From contig NZ_CAJPVH010000003.1 of NCBI RefSeq assembly GCF_905397395.1, positions 62,001-126,000 of the forward strand: DNA of 64,000 nucleotides. Reading direction: 5' to 3'. Numbering within the stretch: the stretch's first letter is position 1; each line of letters begins with the position of its first letter. The DNA comes from Cupriavidus campinensis (GTDB taxonomy: Bacteria; Pseudomonadota; Gammaproteobacteria; Burkholderiales; Burkholderiaceae). This document shows, piece after piece, positions 17,261-26,212 of this stretch. Under the pieces are notes generated by a model. The model worked only from the letters and a program-made list of their open reading frames with translations. It was not told the origin of the DNA and ran no database searches. Both the position numbers and the translations under genes were made by a program.

Positions 17261-18169
17261 ATGGAAACCCGCACTCTCGCCACCGTTCCGGCCACCGCCC
17301 AGGAGACCGTAGCGCGCTCGCGCGCCGTCGACCGCGTGGTGCGCGGCATTGCCACGTCCGATGGCGCCGGCGTAAAGCTCACCCGCGTGCTGACGCAGAA
17401 CCTGCAACGCCGGCTGGACCCGTTCCTGATGCTCGATGCCTTCGGCACCGACAACAAGGACGACTACATCGGCGGTTTCCCCGATCACCCGCACCGGGGC
17501 TTCGAGACCATCACCTACATGCTGGCTGGCCGCATGCGTCACCGCGACAGCGCCGGCAATGAAGGGTTGCTCGAAGGCGGCGGCGCGCAGTGGATGGTGG
17601 CCGGCTCCGGCGTGGTGCACTCGGAACTGCCCGAGCAGGAAGACGGCCGCATGGAAGGCTTTCAGCTCTGGCTGAACCTGCCCGCCGCGGACAAGATGAC
17701 CACGCCGTGGTACCGCGACATGCCGGCCACGTCGATCCCGACCGTGGCACTGCCCTCGGGTGGCACCGTGCGCGTGCTGGCTGGCGCCACCCACGGCGTG
17801 GCCGGGGCCATGACGCGCCCGGTCACCGCGCCGATCTACCTCGACGTGAACCTGCCCGCCGGGCAGACCTTCACGCAGGCCCTGCCGGCCGGCCATAACG
17901 CCTTTGTCTATGTGCATCAGGGCGAAGTGCGGATTGGCGACGCGGTGGTGGAAGCGCAGCGCATGGGCGTGCTGGACAACAGCGGCCAGGCCGATGGCGT
18001 GGTCGTGACCGCCTCGAGCGACGCGCAGTTCCTGGTGATTGCCGGCCAGCCGCTGAACGAGCCGATCGCGCAGTACGGTCCGTTCGTGATGAACACGCAG
18101 GAACAGATCTACCAGACGCTGGCCGACTTCCGCGAAGGCCGCTTTGGCGTGGCAGCCAATGCCGCGTGA
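17261..18169 (+). CDS. Pirin family protein
   Basis: The 302-residue bicupin protein starts at 17261 after a CAGGAG site. The N-terminal pirin cupin contains the metal ligands in FPDHPHRGFETITYML (HPHRGFE, with a third His in MRHRDS) and ends in the HSELPEQ element; a second C-terminal cupin-like domain begins near residue 180. Bacterial pirins are cytosolic iron proteins, some with quercetinase activity, others acting as regulators of metabolism. No partner gene is adjacent. The gene is followed by a strong terminator. Confidence 0.94.
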   Translation: METRTLATVPATAQETVARSRAVDRVVRGIATSDGAGVKLTRVLTQNLQRRLDPFLMLDAFGTDNKDDYIGGFPDHPHRGFETITYMLAGRMRHRDSAGNEGLLEGGGAQWMVAGSGVVHSELPEQEDGRMEGFQLWLNLPAADKMTTPWYRDMPATSIPTVALPSGGTVRVLAGATHGVAGAMTRPVTAPIYLDVNLPAGQTFTQALPAGHNAFVYVHQGEVRIGDAVVEAQRMGVLDNSGQADGVVVTASSDAQFLVIAGQPLNEPIAQYGPFVMNTQEQIYQTLADFREGRFGVAANAA

Positions 18170-18230
18170 TGCGCTGACTGACGCCTGACCGATAGCTCCC
18201 TGCCCCGGCGCCCGCCGGGGCCCTTGCTGA

Positions 18231-18267
18231 CCGCCGCCCTGTCCTCGTGACAGCGCGGCGGTTTTTT
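18231..18267 (+). terminator. Intrinsic terminator after the pirin gene
   Basis: A stem CCGCCGC/GCGGCGG (18231-18237 with 18255-18261), with an inner CTGTC/GACAG stem, is followed by six T residues (18262-18267). Confidence 0.88.
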
Positions 18268-18365
18268 CATGCCCGCGTGCTCGGCACGCGACTTGCAACC
18301 TGCCTGTAACCGTTGTGGGCCATGGCCTGCGGCCGGAAACGGCCCGCCGAACCCCCGCGCACTTA

Positions 18366-18371
18366 TATAAT
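18366..18371 (+). promoter_or_regulatory. -10 box upstream of the nucleoside ABC transporter operon
   Basis: Perfect TATAAT within TATATAAT, 85-130 bases before the first gene depending on its start. No matching -35 box is seen. The resulting leader contains a 20-codon open frame (18401-18463). Confidence 0.5.
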
Positions 18372-18500
18372 CCACAGCAAATTCCGGGCATCACGACACC
18401 ATGATGATGACAACCTGCCGCGCGGCGATGCTGCGCCACGCACAGCCGCTGTCACGTGCCTGATTTCAACGTTGCTGCCACAACAATCCGAGCCGCCTCA

Positions 18501-20069
18501 GTGACATTACAACTTCCCCCCAGGCTGGCGCTTGCCCACATCACCAAGCGCTATCCCGGCGTGACCGCCAATGACGACGTGAGCCTCTCCGTCGCTCCCG
18601 GCGAGATCCACGCCGTTCTTGGCGAGAACGGCGCCGGCAAATCCACCCTCATGAAGATCATCTTCGGCGCGGTCCGCCCGGACGCCGGCGAGGTGCACTT
18701 CAACGGGGCGCCGGTTGCCATCGCCAGCCCGCACGATGCCCGCAACCTGGGCATCGCCATGGTCTTCCAGCATTTCTCGCTGTTCGACACCCTGACCGTG
18801 ACCGAGAACATCGCGCTCGGCCTGCCGCCGAAGGAAGTCGGCGGGATGAAGCAGCTGGCCGAACGCATCCGCGCCACGGCGGCGCGCTACGGCCTGCCGC
18901 TGGAGCCGAACCGCCACGTGCACACGCTGTCCGTGGGCGAGCGCCAGCGCGTGGAGATCGTCCGCGCGCTGCTGGCCCGGCCGCAGCTGTTGATCCTGGA
19001 CGAGCCCACCTCGGTGCTGACCCCGCAGGCCGTGGAGACGCTGTTCGTCACGCTGCGCCAGCTGGCCGAGGAAGGCACCAGCATCCTCTATATCAGTCAC
19101 AAGCTCGACGAGATCCGCGCGCTGTGCCATCACGCCACCGTGATGCGGATGGGGCGGGTGACGGGCGTCTGCGACCCGCGCGCGGAAAGCGCGGCGTCGC
19201 TGTCGCGGCTGATGATTGGCGGCGAGCCGCCGCGCGAGGCCCGCGTGACCACCGAGCGCGGGCCGGTGCGACTGGCCGTGCGCGACCTCTCGGTGCCACG
19301 CGCGCACGCCTTCGCCACCGAACTGCAACAGATTGCGCTCGATGTGCATGCGGGCGAGATCGTCGGCATCGCCGGGGTATCCGGCAATGGCCAGCAGGAA
19401 CTGCTGGCGGCGCTCTCCGGCGAGGACCCGCGCGGCGCGGCGGGCAGCGTGCAGATCGACCACCAGCCGGTGGGCCGGCTCGACGCCGCCGCCCGCCGCC
19501 GCGTGGGGCTGGCCTTCGTGCCCGAGGAACGGCTGGGCCGGGGCGCGGTGCCGGGCATGAGCCTGTCGGCCAATACCCTGCTGTCGCACCAGACGCCGCC
19601 CTATGTGCGGGGCGGCATGGTGTCGCCGAAGGCAGCCGAGGGCCTGGCAGCCGGCATCATCAACCGTTTCCGCGTCAAGGCCAGCGGGCCGGCGGCGCTG
19701 GCGCGCAGCCTGTCGGGCGGCAATCTCCAGAAATTCATCGTCGGACGCGAGATCGAAAGTGGCCCGAAAGTGCTGATCGTGGCACAGCCCACCTGGGGCG
19801 TGGACGTGGGCGCCGCCGCGCAGATCCACAACGAGATCCTCGCGCTCAAGGCCACCGGCTGCGCCGTGCTGGTCGTGTCCGAGGAACTCGACGAGCTGTT
19901 CGGGCTCTGCGACCGGCTCCATGTGATGGCCAAGGGTCACCTGTCGCCGTCGATTCCCGTGGAATCGGCCACGCGCGAGCAGGTGGGCCTGTGGATGAGC
20001 GGATTGTGGGAAGGCGGGCCGGCCAGCGAACGGCCGCACGCCGCCACGGAGGGGGCTAGCCATGGCTGA
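18501..20069 (+). CDS. BMP-type nucleoside ABC transporter, dual ATP-binding protein (NupA/YufO-like)
   Basis: The protein contains two fused ABC domains, as in RbsA-like ATPases: the first with Walker A GENGAGKST and signature LSVGERQR, the second with the degenerate P-loop GVSGNGQQE and LSGGNLQK. It energises uptake of nucleosides or related purines with the two permeases and the BMP lipoprotein downstream. Two GTG starts are possible: 18501 (522 residues, chosen because homologues carry only a short leader before RLALAHITKRYPG) and 18456 (537 residues). Neither has a clear ribosome binding site. Its end overlaps the first permease by eight bases. Confidence 0.92.
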   Translation: MTLQLPPRLALAHITKRYPGVTANDDVSLSVAPGEIHAVLGENGAGKSTLMKIIFGAVRPDAGEVHFNGAPVAIASPHDARNLGIAMVFQHFSLFDTLTVTENIALGLPPKEVGGMKQLAERIRATAARYGLPLEPNRHVHTLSVGERQRVEIVRALLARPQLLILDEPTSVLTPQAVETLFVTLRQLAEEGTSILYISHKLDEIRALCHHATVMRMGRVTGVCDPRAESAASLSRLMIGGEPPREARVTTERGPVRLAVRDLSVPRAHAFATELQQIALDVHAGEIVGIAGVSGNGQQELLAALSGEDPRGAAGSVQIDHQPVGRLDAAARRRVGLAFVPEERLGRGAVPGMSLSANTLLSHQTPPYVRGGMVSPKAAEGLAAGIINRFRVKASGPAALARSLSGGNLQKFIVGREIESGPKVLIVAQPTWGVDVGAAAQIHNEILALKATGCAVLVVSEELDELFGLCDRLHVMAKGHLSPSIPVESATREQVGLWMSGLWEGGPASERPHAATEGASHG

Positions 20070-21156
20070 TCTCCGCTCCCCGCTGACGCTGGCGCCGCGC
20101 GGCGCCCCGTCGCGCCCGATGGCCTATGCCTCGCCGGTGTTCGCGCTGGTACTGACGCTGCTGTTCGGCGCGCTGCTGTTCCTGGTGCTCGGCAAGGACC
20201 CGGTGGCCGCGCTCAAGGTATTCCTGGTCGATCCGCTCAAAGACAAGCGCGCGATTGGCGAGGTGCTGCTCAAGACCGTGCCGCTGGTGCTCTGCGCGCT
20301 GGGGCTGTCGGTCTGCTACCGGGCCAATGTCTGGAACATTGGCGCCGATGGGCAGCTGATCCTCGGCGGCATCTTCGCCGGGGCCGCCGTGCTCTATTTC
20401 GACACACCGGGCCACACCATCGCCGGGCCGGCGGTGCTGGTCATCGCCGGGCTGGCCGGCATTATCGGCGGCATGGCCTGGGCGGCCATCACCGCGCTGC
20501 TCAAGGACCGCTTCAATGCCAACGAGATCCTGGTCTCGCTGATGCTGACCTACATCGCCCAGCAGTTGCTGCTGTGGGTGGTCAACGGGCCGCTGAAGGA
20601 CCCGGCGGGGATGAACTTCCCGCAGTCGAAGGTGTTCTCGTCCGAGTTCCTGCTGCCGAACCTGCTGTCCGGCTCGCGGCTGCACGTGGGCTTCCTGGTC
20701 ATGCTGGTGCTGGTGGCGGCGATGACGGTGTTCGTCTTCCGCAGCTTTGCCGGCTTCCGGCTCCAGGTGGGCGGCACCGCCCCGCTGGCGGCGCGCTACG
20801 CCGGGTTCTCGTCGCGCAAGGCGCTGTGGAGCGCGCTGATGATCTCGGGCGGCACGGCCGGGCTGGCGGGCGCGTTCGAGGTAACGGGGCCGATCGGCCA
20901 GCTGCTGCCCTCGATCTCGCCCGGCTACGGCTTCACGGCCATCATCGTCGCCTTCGTGGGGCGGCTGCATCCGGTGGGCGCCGTGTTCGGCGGCATCGTC
21001 ATGTCGCTCTTCTATATAGGCGGCGAGATGGCGCAGTCGCGCCTGGGGCTGCCCTCGGCCATCGGCTGGGTGTTCCAGGGCATGCTGCTGTTCTTCCTGC
21101 TGGCGTGCGACACGCTGATCGACAACCGCCTGCGCTGGCGCGCCCGGGCCGCCTGA
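20062..21156 (+). CDS. BMP-type nucleoside ABC transporter permease 1
   Basis: The 364-residue integral membrane protein has about nine hydrophobic helices and the family segments WNIGADGQLILGG and RDV-type permease core FNANEILVSLMLTYIA, typical of YufP/NupB. It starts inside the end of the ATPase gene and is followed by the second permease after 18 bases. Confidence 0.93.
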   Translation: MADLRSPLTLAPRGAPSRPMAYASPVFALVLTLLFGALLFLVLGKDPVAALKVFLVDPLKDKRAIGEVLLKTVPLVLCALGLSVCYRANVWNIGADGQLILGGIFAGAAVLYFDTPGHTIAGPAVLVIAGLAGIIGGMAWAAITALLKDRFNANEILVSLMLTYIAQQLLLWVVNGPLKDPAGMNFPQSKVFSSEFLLPNLLSGSRLHVGFLVMLVLVAAMTVFVFRSFAGFRLQVGGTAPLAARYAGFSSRKALWSALMISGGTAGLAGAFEVTGPIGQLLPSISPGYGFTAIIVAFVGRLHPVGAVFGGIVMSLFYIGGEMAQSRLGLPSAIGWVFQGMLLFFLLACDTLIDNRLRWRARAA

Positions 21157-21174
21157 ACCGGAGCCGACAAGAAT

Positions 21175-22095
21175 ATGGAACAACTCGCTCCCCTGATCGC
21201 CACGGCGATCAACGCCGGCACCCCGCTGCTGCTGGCCGCGCTGGGCCTGCTCGTCAACGAGCGCGCCGGCGTGCTCAACCTCGGCGCCGAAGGCATGATG
21301 CTGGTGGCTGCCGCGTTCGGTTTCATGGTCGGCTACCAGACCCAGTCGCCGATGCTCGGCTTCGCGGCCGGCGCGCTGGCCGGCATGCTGATGGCTTCGC
21401 TGTTCTCGTGGCTGGCGCTGGTGCTGGCCACCAACCAGGTGGCCACGGGCCTGGCGCTGTCGATCTTCGGCACCGGCCTGTCGGCCTTCATGGCGCAGCG
21501 CTTCGTCGGCTACGCCATGCCCGCGCAGGCCAAGTCGGTGCCGTTCCTGGCCGACCTGCCCTTTGTCGGGCCGGCCTTTTTCCAGCATCACTGGATGGTG
21601 TATTTCAGCATTCTGCTATGTGCTGCGATCGCCTGGTTCCTGTTCCGCACGCGGGCCGGGCTGACCCTGCGCGCGATTGGCGAGTCCCCGGAGTCCGCCC
21701 ATGCGCTGGGCTACCCGGTGCGCTGGATCCGCTTTGGCGCCCTGCTGTTCGGCGGCGCCTGCTGCGGGCTGGCGGGCGCGTACCTGTCGCTGGTCTATAC
21801 GCCGATGTGGGTGGAGAACCTCGTCTCGGGCCGGGGCTGGATCGCGCTGGCGCTGACCACCTTCGCCACGTGGCGCCCGGGCCGGGTGCTGGTGGGCGCG
21901 TGGCTGTTCGGCGGCGTGACCATTCTCCAGTTCTATTTGCAGGGCATTGGCGTGTCGGTGCCGTCGCAGGTGCTGTCGATGCTGCCGTACGCGGCCACCA
22001 TCGTCGTGCTGGCGCTGATTTCGCGGAACCCGGCGTGGATCCGGCTCAATATGCCGGCCTCGCTGGGCAAGCCGTTCCGCCCGGGCAATGCCTGA
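21175..22095 (+). CDS. BMP-type nucleoside ABC transporter permease 2
   Basis: The 306-residue membrane protein belongs to the YufQ/NupC branch, with ERAGVLNLGAEGMML near residues 28-42 and GLALSIFGTGLSAF in the middle. It pairs with the preceding permease to form the channel. The BMP binding protein gene follows after 73 bases. Confidence 0.93.
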   Translation: MEQLAPLIATAINAGTPLLLAALGLLVNERAGVLNLGAEGMMLVAAAFGFMVGYQTQSPMLGFAAGALAGMLMASLFSWLALVLATNQVATGLALSIFGTGLSAFMAQRFVGYAMPAQAKSVPFLADLPFVGPAFFQHHWMVYFSILLCAAIAWFLFRTRAGLTLRAIGESPESAHALGYPVRWIRFGALLFGGACCGLAGAYLSLVYTPMWVENLVSGRGWIALALTTFATWRPGRVLVGAWLFGGVTILQFYLQGIGVSVPSQVLSMLPYAATIVVLALISRNPAWIRLNMPASLGKPFRPGNA

Positions 22096-22168
22096 TTTTT
22101 CGTCGTTTTTCGAGCCAACCAGTCGTCAAAACCAAACGCATCACAAGACGTTTTTCAAGGAGAGATCG

Positions 22169-23311
22169 ATGATCGTGTCACGCAGGACCACCCTGGCAGC
22201 CCTGGCCGCCACCGCCGTACTGGCCCTGGCCGGCTGCGGCAAGAAAGAGGCCGACAAGCCGGCCGAGACGGCAGGCCCGGCCTCCGCGCCAGCCGCCGCC
22301 GCCAGCGAACCGCTCAAGGTGGCATTCGTCTACATCGGCCCGGTGGGCGATGCCGGCTGGACCTTCGCCCATGACGCCGGCCGCAAGGCGGTGGAAGCCA
22401 AGTTCGGCGACAAGGTGAAGACCTCGTTCGTCGAGAACGTGCCCGAGTCCGCCGCTGACGCCGAGCGCGTGTTCCGCGACCTGGCCAGCCAGGGCAACAA
22501 GCTGATCTTCGGCACCACGTTCGGCTATCAGGAGTCGATGCTGAAGGTGGCCAAGGAATTCCCGGACGTGAAGTTCGAGCACGCCACCGGCTTCAAGACC
22601 GCCGACAACCTCGCCCAGTACGACGTGCGCACCTATGAAGGCGCCTACCTGGCCGGCGTGGTGGCCGGCAAGATGAGCAAGTCGGGCAAGATGGGCGTGG
22701 TGGCGTCGGTGCCGATTCCCGAGGTCATCCGCAACATCGACTCGTTCGCGCTCGGCGCACGCAGCGTGAACCCCAAGGCTACCGTCAAGGTGGTGTGGGT
22801 GAACAAGTGGTTCGATCCGGGCAAGGAGCGCGAGGCCGCCACCACCCTGATCGGCCAGGGCGTGGACATGCTGATGCAGAACACCGACTCCGCTGCCGTG
22901 GTGCAGACCGCGCAGGAGAAAGGCGTCTACGCGTTCGGCTGGGACAGCGACATGAGCAAGTTCGGCGAGAAGGCCCACCTGGCTGCCTCGGTGATCACCT
23001 GGGGCGTCTACTACAACAAGGTGGTGGAAGACGTGCTGAACAAGCAGTGGAAGAACAGCACCACGTGGTGGGGCCTCAAGGAAGGCATGATCGACCTGAA
23101 GGGTTTCAACGCCGTGGTGCCGGATGACGTGAAGGCGCTGGTCGAGGAACGCAAGAAGGGCGTGATCGACGGTACCGCCCCGATCTGGAAGGGTCCGCTC
23201 AAGGACAACGCCGGCAAGGAACAGCTGGCCAAGGATCAGGTCGCCGACGACAAGTTCCTGCACGACATCAAGTTCTACGTGGAAGGCGTGGAAGGCAACG
23301 TGCCGGGCTGA
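22169..23311 (+). CDS. BMP family ABC transporter substrate-binding lipoprotein
   Basis: Start at 22169 after AAGGAGAG gives a 380-residue precursor with a lipoprotein signal (LALAGC, Cys20), then an Ala/Pro linker and the BMP fold: VAFVYIGPVGDAGWTFAHDAGRKA, GTTFGYQ and TYEGAYLAGVVAGKMSK. Relatives such as PnrA bind purine nucleosides, and this order (ATPase, two permeases, binding protein) matches nucleoside importers. The exact ligand is uncertain. Confidence 0.94.
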   Translation: MIVSRRTTLAALAATAVLALAGCGKKEADKPAETAGPASAPAAAASEPLKVAFVYIGPVGDAGWTFAHDAGRKAVEAKFGDKVKTSFVENVPESAADAERVFRDLASQGNKLIFGTTFGYQESMLKVAKEFPDVKFEHATGFKTADNLAQYDVRTYEGAYLAGVVAGKMSKSGKMGVVASVPIPEVIRNIDSFALGARSVNPKATVKVVWVNKWFDPGKEREAATTLIGQGVDMLMQNTDSAAVVQTAQEKGVYAFGWDSDMSKFGEKAHLAASVITWGVYYNKVVEDVLNKQWKNSTTWWGLKEGMIDLKGFNAVVPDDVKALVEERKKGVIDGTAPIWKGPLKDNAGKEQLAKDQVADDKFLHDIKFYVEGVEGNVPG

Positions 23312-23336
23312 TCGCCGGTTTCGGCCTGACTGACCG

Positions 23337-23365
23337 CCCCTCCGTCCGCCGCCTCGGGCGGAGGG
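23337..23365. other. G+C hairpin after the nucleoside transporter operon
   Basis: Arms CCCCTCCGTCC and GGGCGGAGGGG (23337-23347 and 23355-23365) can pair with one mismatch. There is no T-tract on either strand, so it may protect the mRNA 3' end or act with Rho rather than as an intrinsic terminator. Confidence 0.4.
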
Positions 23366-23448
23366 GAACTTGAATCCCCCTGCATCGGCCCAAGTTATCC
23401 GTGCATGCGCAATGACTGCGTGTGTGGCGTGTGGACAAGGAGGCCCAT

Positions 23449-23742
23449 ATGTGGAAGCGATTTTCGGCCCTGTGGACGCTGGTGCGCCGCGACGGCCGCC
23501 TGCTCTGGTTCGCGCTGCGTCATCCCGACGCGCCCGCGTGGCTCAAGCCTGCCGCGCTGGGGCTGGTGTTCTACGCCATCTCCCCGATCGACCTCATTCC
23601 AGATTTCATCGCCGGGCTCGGCATCGTCGATGACGTGGTACTGATTCCGCTGGCCGTCCACCTGATCCTGAAGCGGCTGCCGCCGCACATTTTGCGCCAG
23701 GCGACGATGCGCGCCACCGCGACCACGGTCCGGTCGCGCTGA
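23449..23742 (+). CDS. DUF1232 (YkvA-like) small membrane protein
   Basis: The 97-residue protein starts at 23449, where an AAGGAGG site sits five bases upstream; an earlier in-frame ATG at 23422 has no such site. The core YAISPIDLIPDFIAGLGIVDDVVL is the defining DUF1232 motif and forms a hydrophobic hairpin. The function of the family is unknown. It is a single gene between the nucleoside transporter operon and the convergent mgsA. Confidence 0.92.
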   Translation: MWKRFSALWTLVRRDGRLLWFALRHPDAPAWLKPAALGLVFYAISPIDLIPDFIAGLGIVDDVVLIPLAVHLILKRLPPHILRQATMRATATTVRSR

Positions 23743-23768
23743 CGGCATCGTCCCACCCGACTCTCTAC

Positions 23769-24188
23769 TCAGGCCGCCGGCGTTCTTCCGGCGGCTTTTT
23801 CGTCTTCGAAGCAGTGCCGCGCGAGTTCCACCAGCAGCAGTTCGGCCGTGGCGAGGTTGGTCGCGCACGGCACATTGTGGACGTCGCACGCCCGCACCAG
23901 CGCGTTGATGTCCGGTTCATGCGGCTGCGGCGTCATTGGGTCGCGCAGGAAAATCACCGCAGTCACCTTGCCCTCGGCCAGCTGCGCGCCGATCTGGAGA
24001 TCGCCGCCCCACGGGCCGGACAGCATGCGCTCCACCTCGAGGCCGGTTTCGGCCGCGATGCGGCCGCCGGTGGTGCCGGTGGCCAGCAGCTCGCAGCGCA
24101 CCAGCATCTCGCGGTGACGGCCCGCGAAGGCCACGATGTCGTCCTTCTTGTGATCGTGCGCAATCAGCGCGATGCGCGGCTTTCCCAT
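23769..24188 (-). CDS. mgsA: Methylglyoxal synthase
   Basis: The 139-residue enzyme converts dihydroxyacetone phosphate to methylglyoxal, a bypass of lower glycolysis under phosphate stress. It starts [17 protein letters not shown] (His-Asp substrate site), with GTTGG for phosphate binding, the catalytic Asp in SGPWGGD and PHEPDI near residue 98. Its ATG shares one base with the stop of the upstream dehydrogenase gene (TGATG), so the two are translationally coupled. An intrinsic terminator for the opposite strand is embedded in its last codons. Confidence 0.95.
   Translation of the reverse strand: MGKPRIALIAHDHKKDDIVAFAGRHREMLVRCELLATGTTGGRIAAETGLEVERMLSGPWGGDLQIGAQLAEGKVTAVIFLRDPMTPQPHEPDINALVRACDVHNVPCATNLATAELLLVELARHCFEDEKAAGRTPAA
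23773..23800 (+). terminator. Intrinsic terminator of the DUF1232 gene, inside mgsA
   Basis: GCCGCCGG (23773-23780) pairs with CCGGCGGC (23788-23795) and is followed by five T residues. The hairpin lies within the C-terminal codons of mgsA, read on the opposite strand. Confidence 0.82.
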
Positions 24189-24976
24189 CAGAACGTCCCC
24201 GGGTACGAGCCGCCGTCCAGCAGCACGTTCTGGCCCGTCATGTAGGCGGCCTGCTTGCTGCACAGGAACGCGCAGGTCGCGCCGAACTCCGCCGGCTCGC
24301 CAAAACGGCGCGAGGGATTGGCGGCGGCACGCTTGGCGGCCACTTCCTCCACGCTCAGGCCGGCCTTCTTGGCGCCGCCTTCCATGGTCTTGAACAGGCG
24401 GTCCGTGTTGAACGGGCCGGGCAGCAGGTTGTTCACGGTCACGCCGTGCTGCGCCACTTCGCGCGCCAGGCCGGCCACGAAGCCGGTCAGGCCCGAGCGT
24501 GCGCCGTTGGAGAGGCCCAGCACGTCGATCGGTGCCTTGACCGCGCCGCTCGTGATGTTGACGATGCGGCCCCACTTGCGCGCGATCATGCCGTCCACGG
24601 TGGCCTTGATCAGCTCGATCGGGGTCAGCATGTTGGCGTCGATGGCGGCGAGCCAGGCGTCGCGGTCCCAGTCACGGAAATTGCCCGGGGGCGGGCCGCC
24701 GGCGTTGTTGACCAGGATGTCGAGGTCGCCCAGCTTGGCCGCGGCGTCCAGCGCGAGCTTGCGGCCCTCGGGCGTGGTGATGTCCGTGGCCACGGCCAGC
24801 ACGCGGCGGCCATGGCGGGCGCGCAGGTCGGCAGCGGCCTTTTCCAGCGCATCGGCGCCGCGCGCCACGATCACCACGTCCACCCCTTCGGCCGCCAGCG
24901 CGTCGGCGCACGCAAACCCGAGTCCCTTGCTGGCGCCACACACCAGCGCATGCTTACCGCGCAGTCCGAAATCCAT
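24188..24976 (-). CDS. SDR family oxidoreductase-like protein lacking the YxxxK motif
   Basis: The 262-residue protein has the Rossmann motif GASKGLG (14-20), the NNAG element ([11 protein letters not shown]) and an intact C-terminal region ([11 protein letters not shown]). The catalytic serine region ITSGA is present, but where classical members have YxxxK the sequence is L-G-L-S-N (inside [15 protein letters not shown]), so both the Tyr and the Lys are absent. A known BKR-like SDR subgroup has the same lesion. It may bind NAD(P) without classical reductase chemistry. A GGAGAG site precedes the ATG, and mgsA follows with a one-base overlap. Confidence 0.9.
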   Translation of the reverse strand: MDFGLRGKHALVCGASKGLGFACADALAAEGVDVVIVARGADALEKAAADLRARHGRRVLAVATDITTPEGRKLALDAAAKLGDLDILVNNAGGPPPGNFRDWDRDAWLAAIDANMLTPIELIKATVDGMIARKWGRIVNITSGAVKAPIDVLGLSNGARSGLTGFVAGLAREVAQHGVTVNNLLPGPFNTDRLFKTMEGGAKKAGLSVEEVAAKRAAANPSRRFGEPAEFGATCAFLCSKQAAYMTGQNVLLDGGSYPGTF

Positions 24977-25052
24977 CGCTTGCTCTCCTTCCTTGGTTGC
25001 TAAGACCGGGCGCCGGCTCTTGGTGCGGCGTCCCGGTTGCTCTCGAAATTGT

Positions 25053-25979
25053 TCAGGCCCGGCGGCTCGACAACAGATACATGCCGCCCAGCACCAGCGC
25101 GCTGCCGGCGATCTGCCAGCCCGTGATCGGCTCGCCGAGCAGCCAGAATGCCAGCAGCAGCGTCGAAACCGGGCCGATCATGCCCGCCTGCGACGCCATC
25201 GGCGCGCCGATGCGCGCCACCGCGATCATCGTCAGCGACACCGGCAGCACCGTGCAGAACACCGCGTTGACGAGTGACAGCCACATCACCGGCGCCGGCT
25301 GCGCCAGCGCCGCCAGCGGACGGCCCAGCGCCACATACTGCACCACGCAGCAGGCCGTGGACACGCACATCGCGTAGGCCACCAGCCGCAGCGAGCCGAC
25401 GCGCCTGACCAGCTCGCCGCTCAGGATCAGGTACACACCATACGACAAGGCGCTGGCCAGCACCAGCGCGCCGCCCAGCCAGACCTGCGCACCGCTCACG
25501 TCGAGGTCATGGGCGAACACCAGCACGATGCCGGCATACGCCAGCAGCAGCGACATCCACTGCCGCGCATGGATCGGCCGATGGAACACCAGCGCCGTGG
25601 TCAGCAGCACGAAGGACGGCGTCAGGAACAGGATCAGCCGCTCCAGGCCGGCGGTGATGTACTGCAGGCCGAGGAAATCGAGAAAACTGGACAGGTAATA
25701 GCCGATGAAGCCCAGGAAGACCACCCGGCCGCGATCGGCCCAGGACAGCGCCGGCAGCTTGCGCGCCTGCCACCAGCCGATGGCCATGAACAGCGGCACC
25801 GCGAACAGCATGCGCAGCGTGATGACCACGACGGCATCGACGCTATAGCGGTACATCAGCTTGGCCACGATGGCCTTGGCGGAAAACAGCACGGCGCCGA
25901 CGGCCGCGACGGCGAGCCCATAGCGCTGCGGCGCGGGCAGCTCGACGGGCGAGGACAGGGACTTCTGGGAAGCAGGCAC
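25053..25979 (-). CDS. DMT superfamily (EamA) transporter
   Basis: The 308-residue protein consists of two EamA repeats with about ten hydrophobic helices (first repeat near residues 20-150, second 165-300). Family members export amino acids or metabolites; the substrate cannot be inferred here. The start is a GTG at 25979 without a strong ribosome binding site, so the true start might differ by some codons. It diverges from the Bug-type gene at 26213. Confidence 0.9.
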   Translation of the reverse strand: MPASQKSLSSPVELPAPQRYGLAVAAVGAVLFSAKAIVAKLMYRYSVDAVVVITLRMLFAVPLFMAIGWWQARKLPALSWADRGRVVFLGFIGYYLSSFLDFLGLQYITAGLERLILFLTPSFVLLTTALVFHRPIHARQWMSLLLAYAGIVLVFAHDLDVSGAQVWLGGALVLASALSYGVYLILSGELVRRVGSLRLVAYAMCVSTACCVVQYVALGRPLAALAQPAPVMWLSLVNAVFCTVLPVSLTMIAVARIGAPMASQAGMIGPVSTLLLAFWLLGEPITGWQIAGSALVLGGMYLLSSRRA

Positions 25980-26117
25980 GGGAGACGCAGAGTTCGGATG
26001 CCGGCCGCGGCCGCGAGGGGGTGACGCGAGGATGACGCGGGGCCGGAACGCGTCGATTGTATGTCAAAAGGCGCAAGGCGCGCCGGGGTGCCGCGCGCGG
26101 CACCAGCAGCTTTCCCC

Positions 26118-26123
26118 TACAAT
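26118..26123 (+). promoter_or_regulatory. Candidate -10 element upstream of the second Bug-type gene
   Basis: TACAAT, 95 bases before the ATG. A hairpin with arms GCCCCGCC/GGCGGGGC (26131-26138, 26149-26156) would lie at the very start of the transcript. No -35 match is seen. Confidence 0.35.
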
Positions 26124-26212
26124 GGCCCGCGCCCCGCCAAGCCTTGCCGGCGGGGCGCCAAGACGATACCAGGCCACACCCTGCCATATAAAAAACACGG
26201 AGACACCGAGCC

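Noticed and set aside
23769-24575. A longer reading frame that would fuse 129 extra residues to methylglyoxal synthase
   Set aside because: The added part is an out-of-frame read of the SDR gene; MgsA has a standard start at 24188 with one-base coupling.
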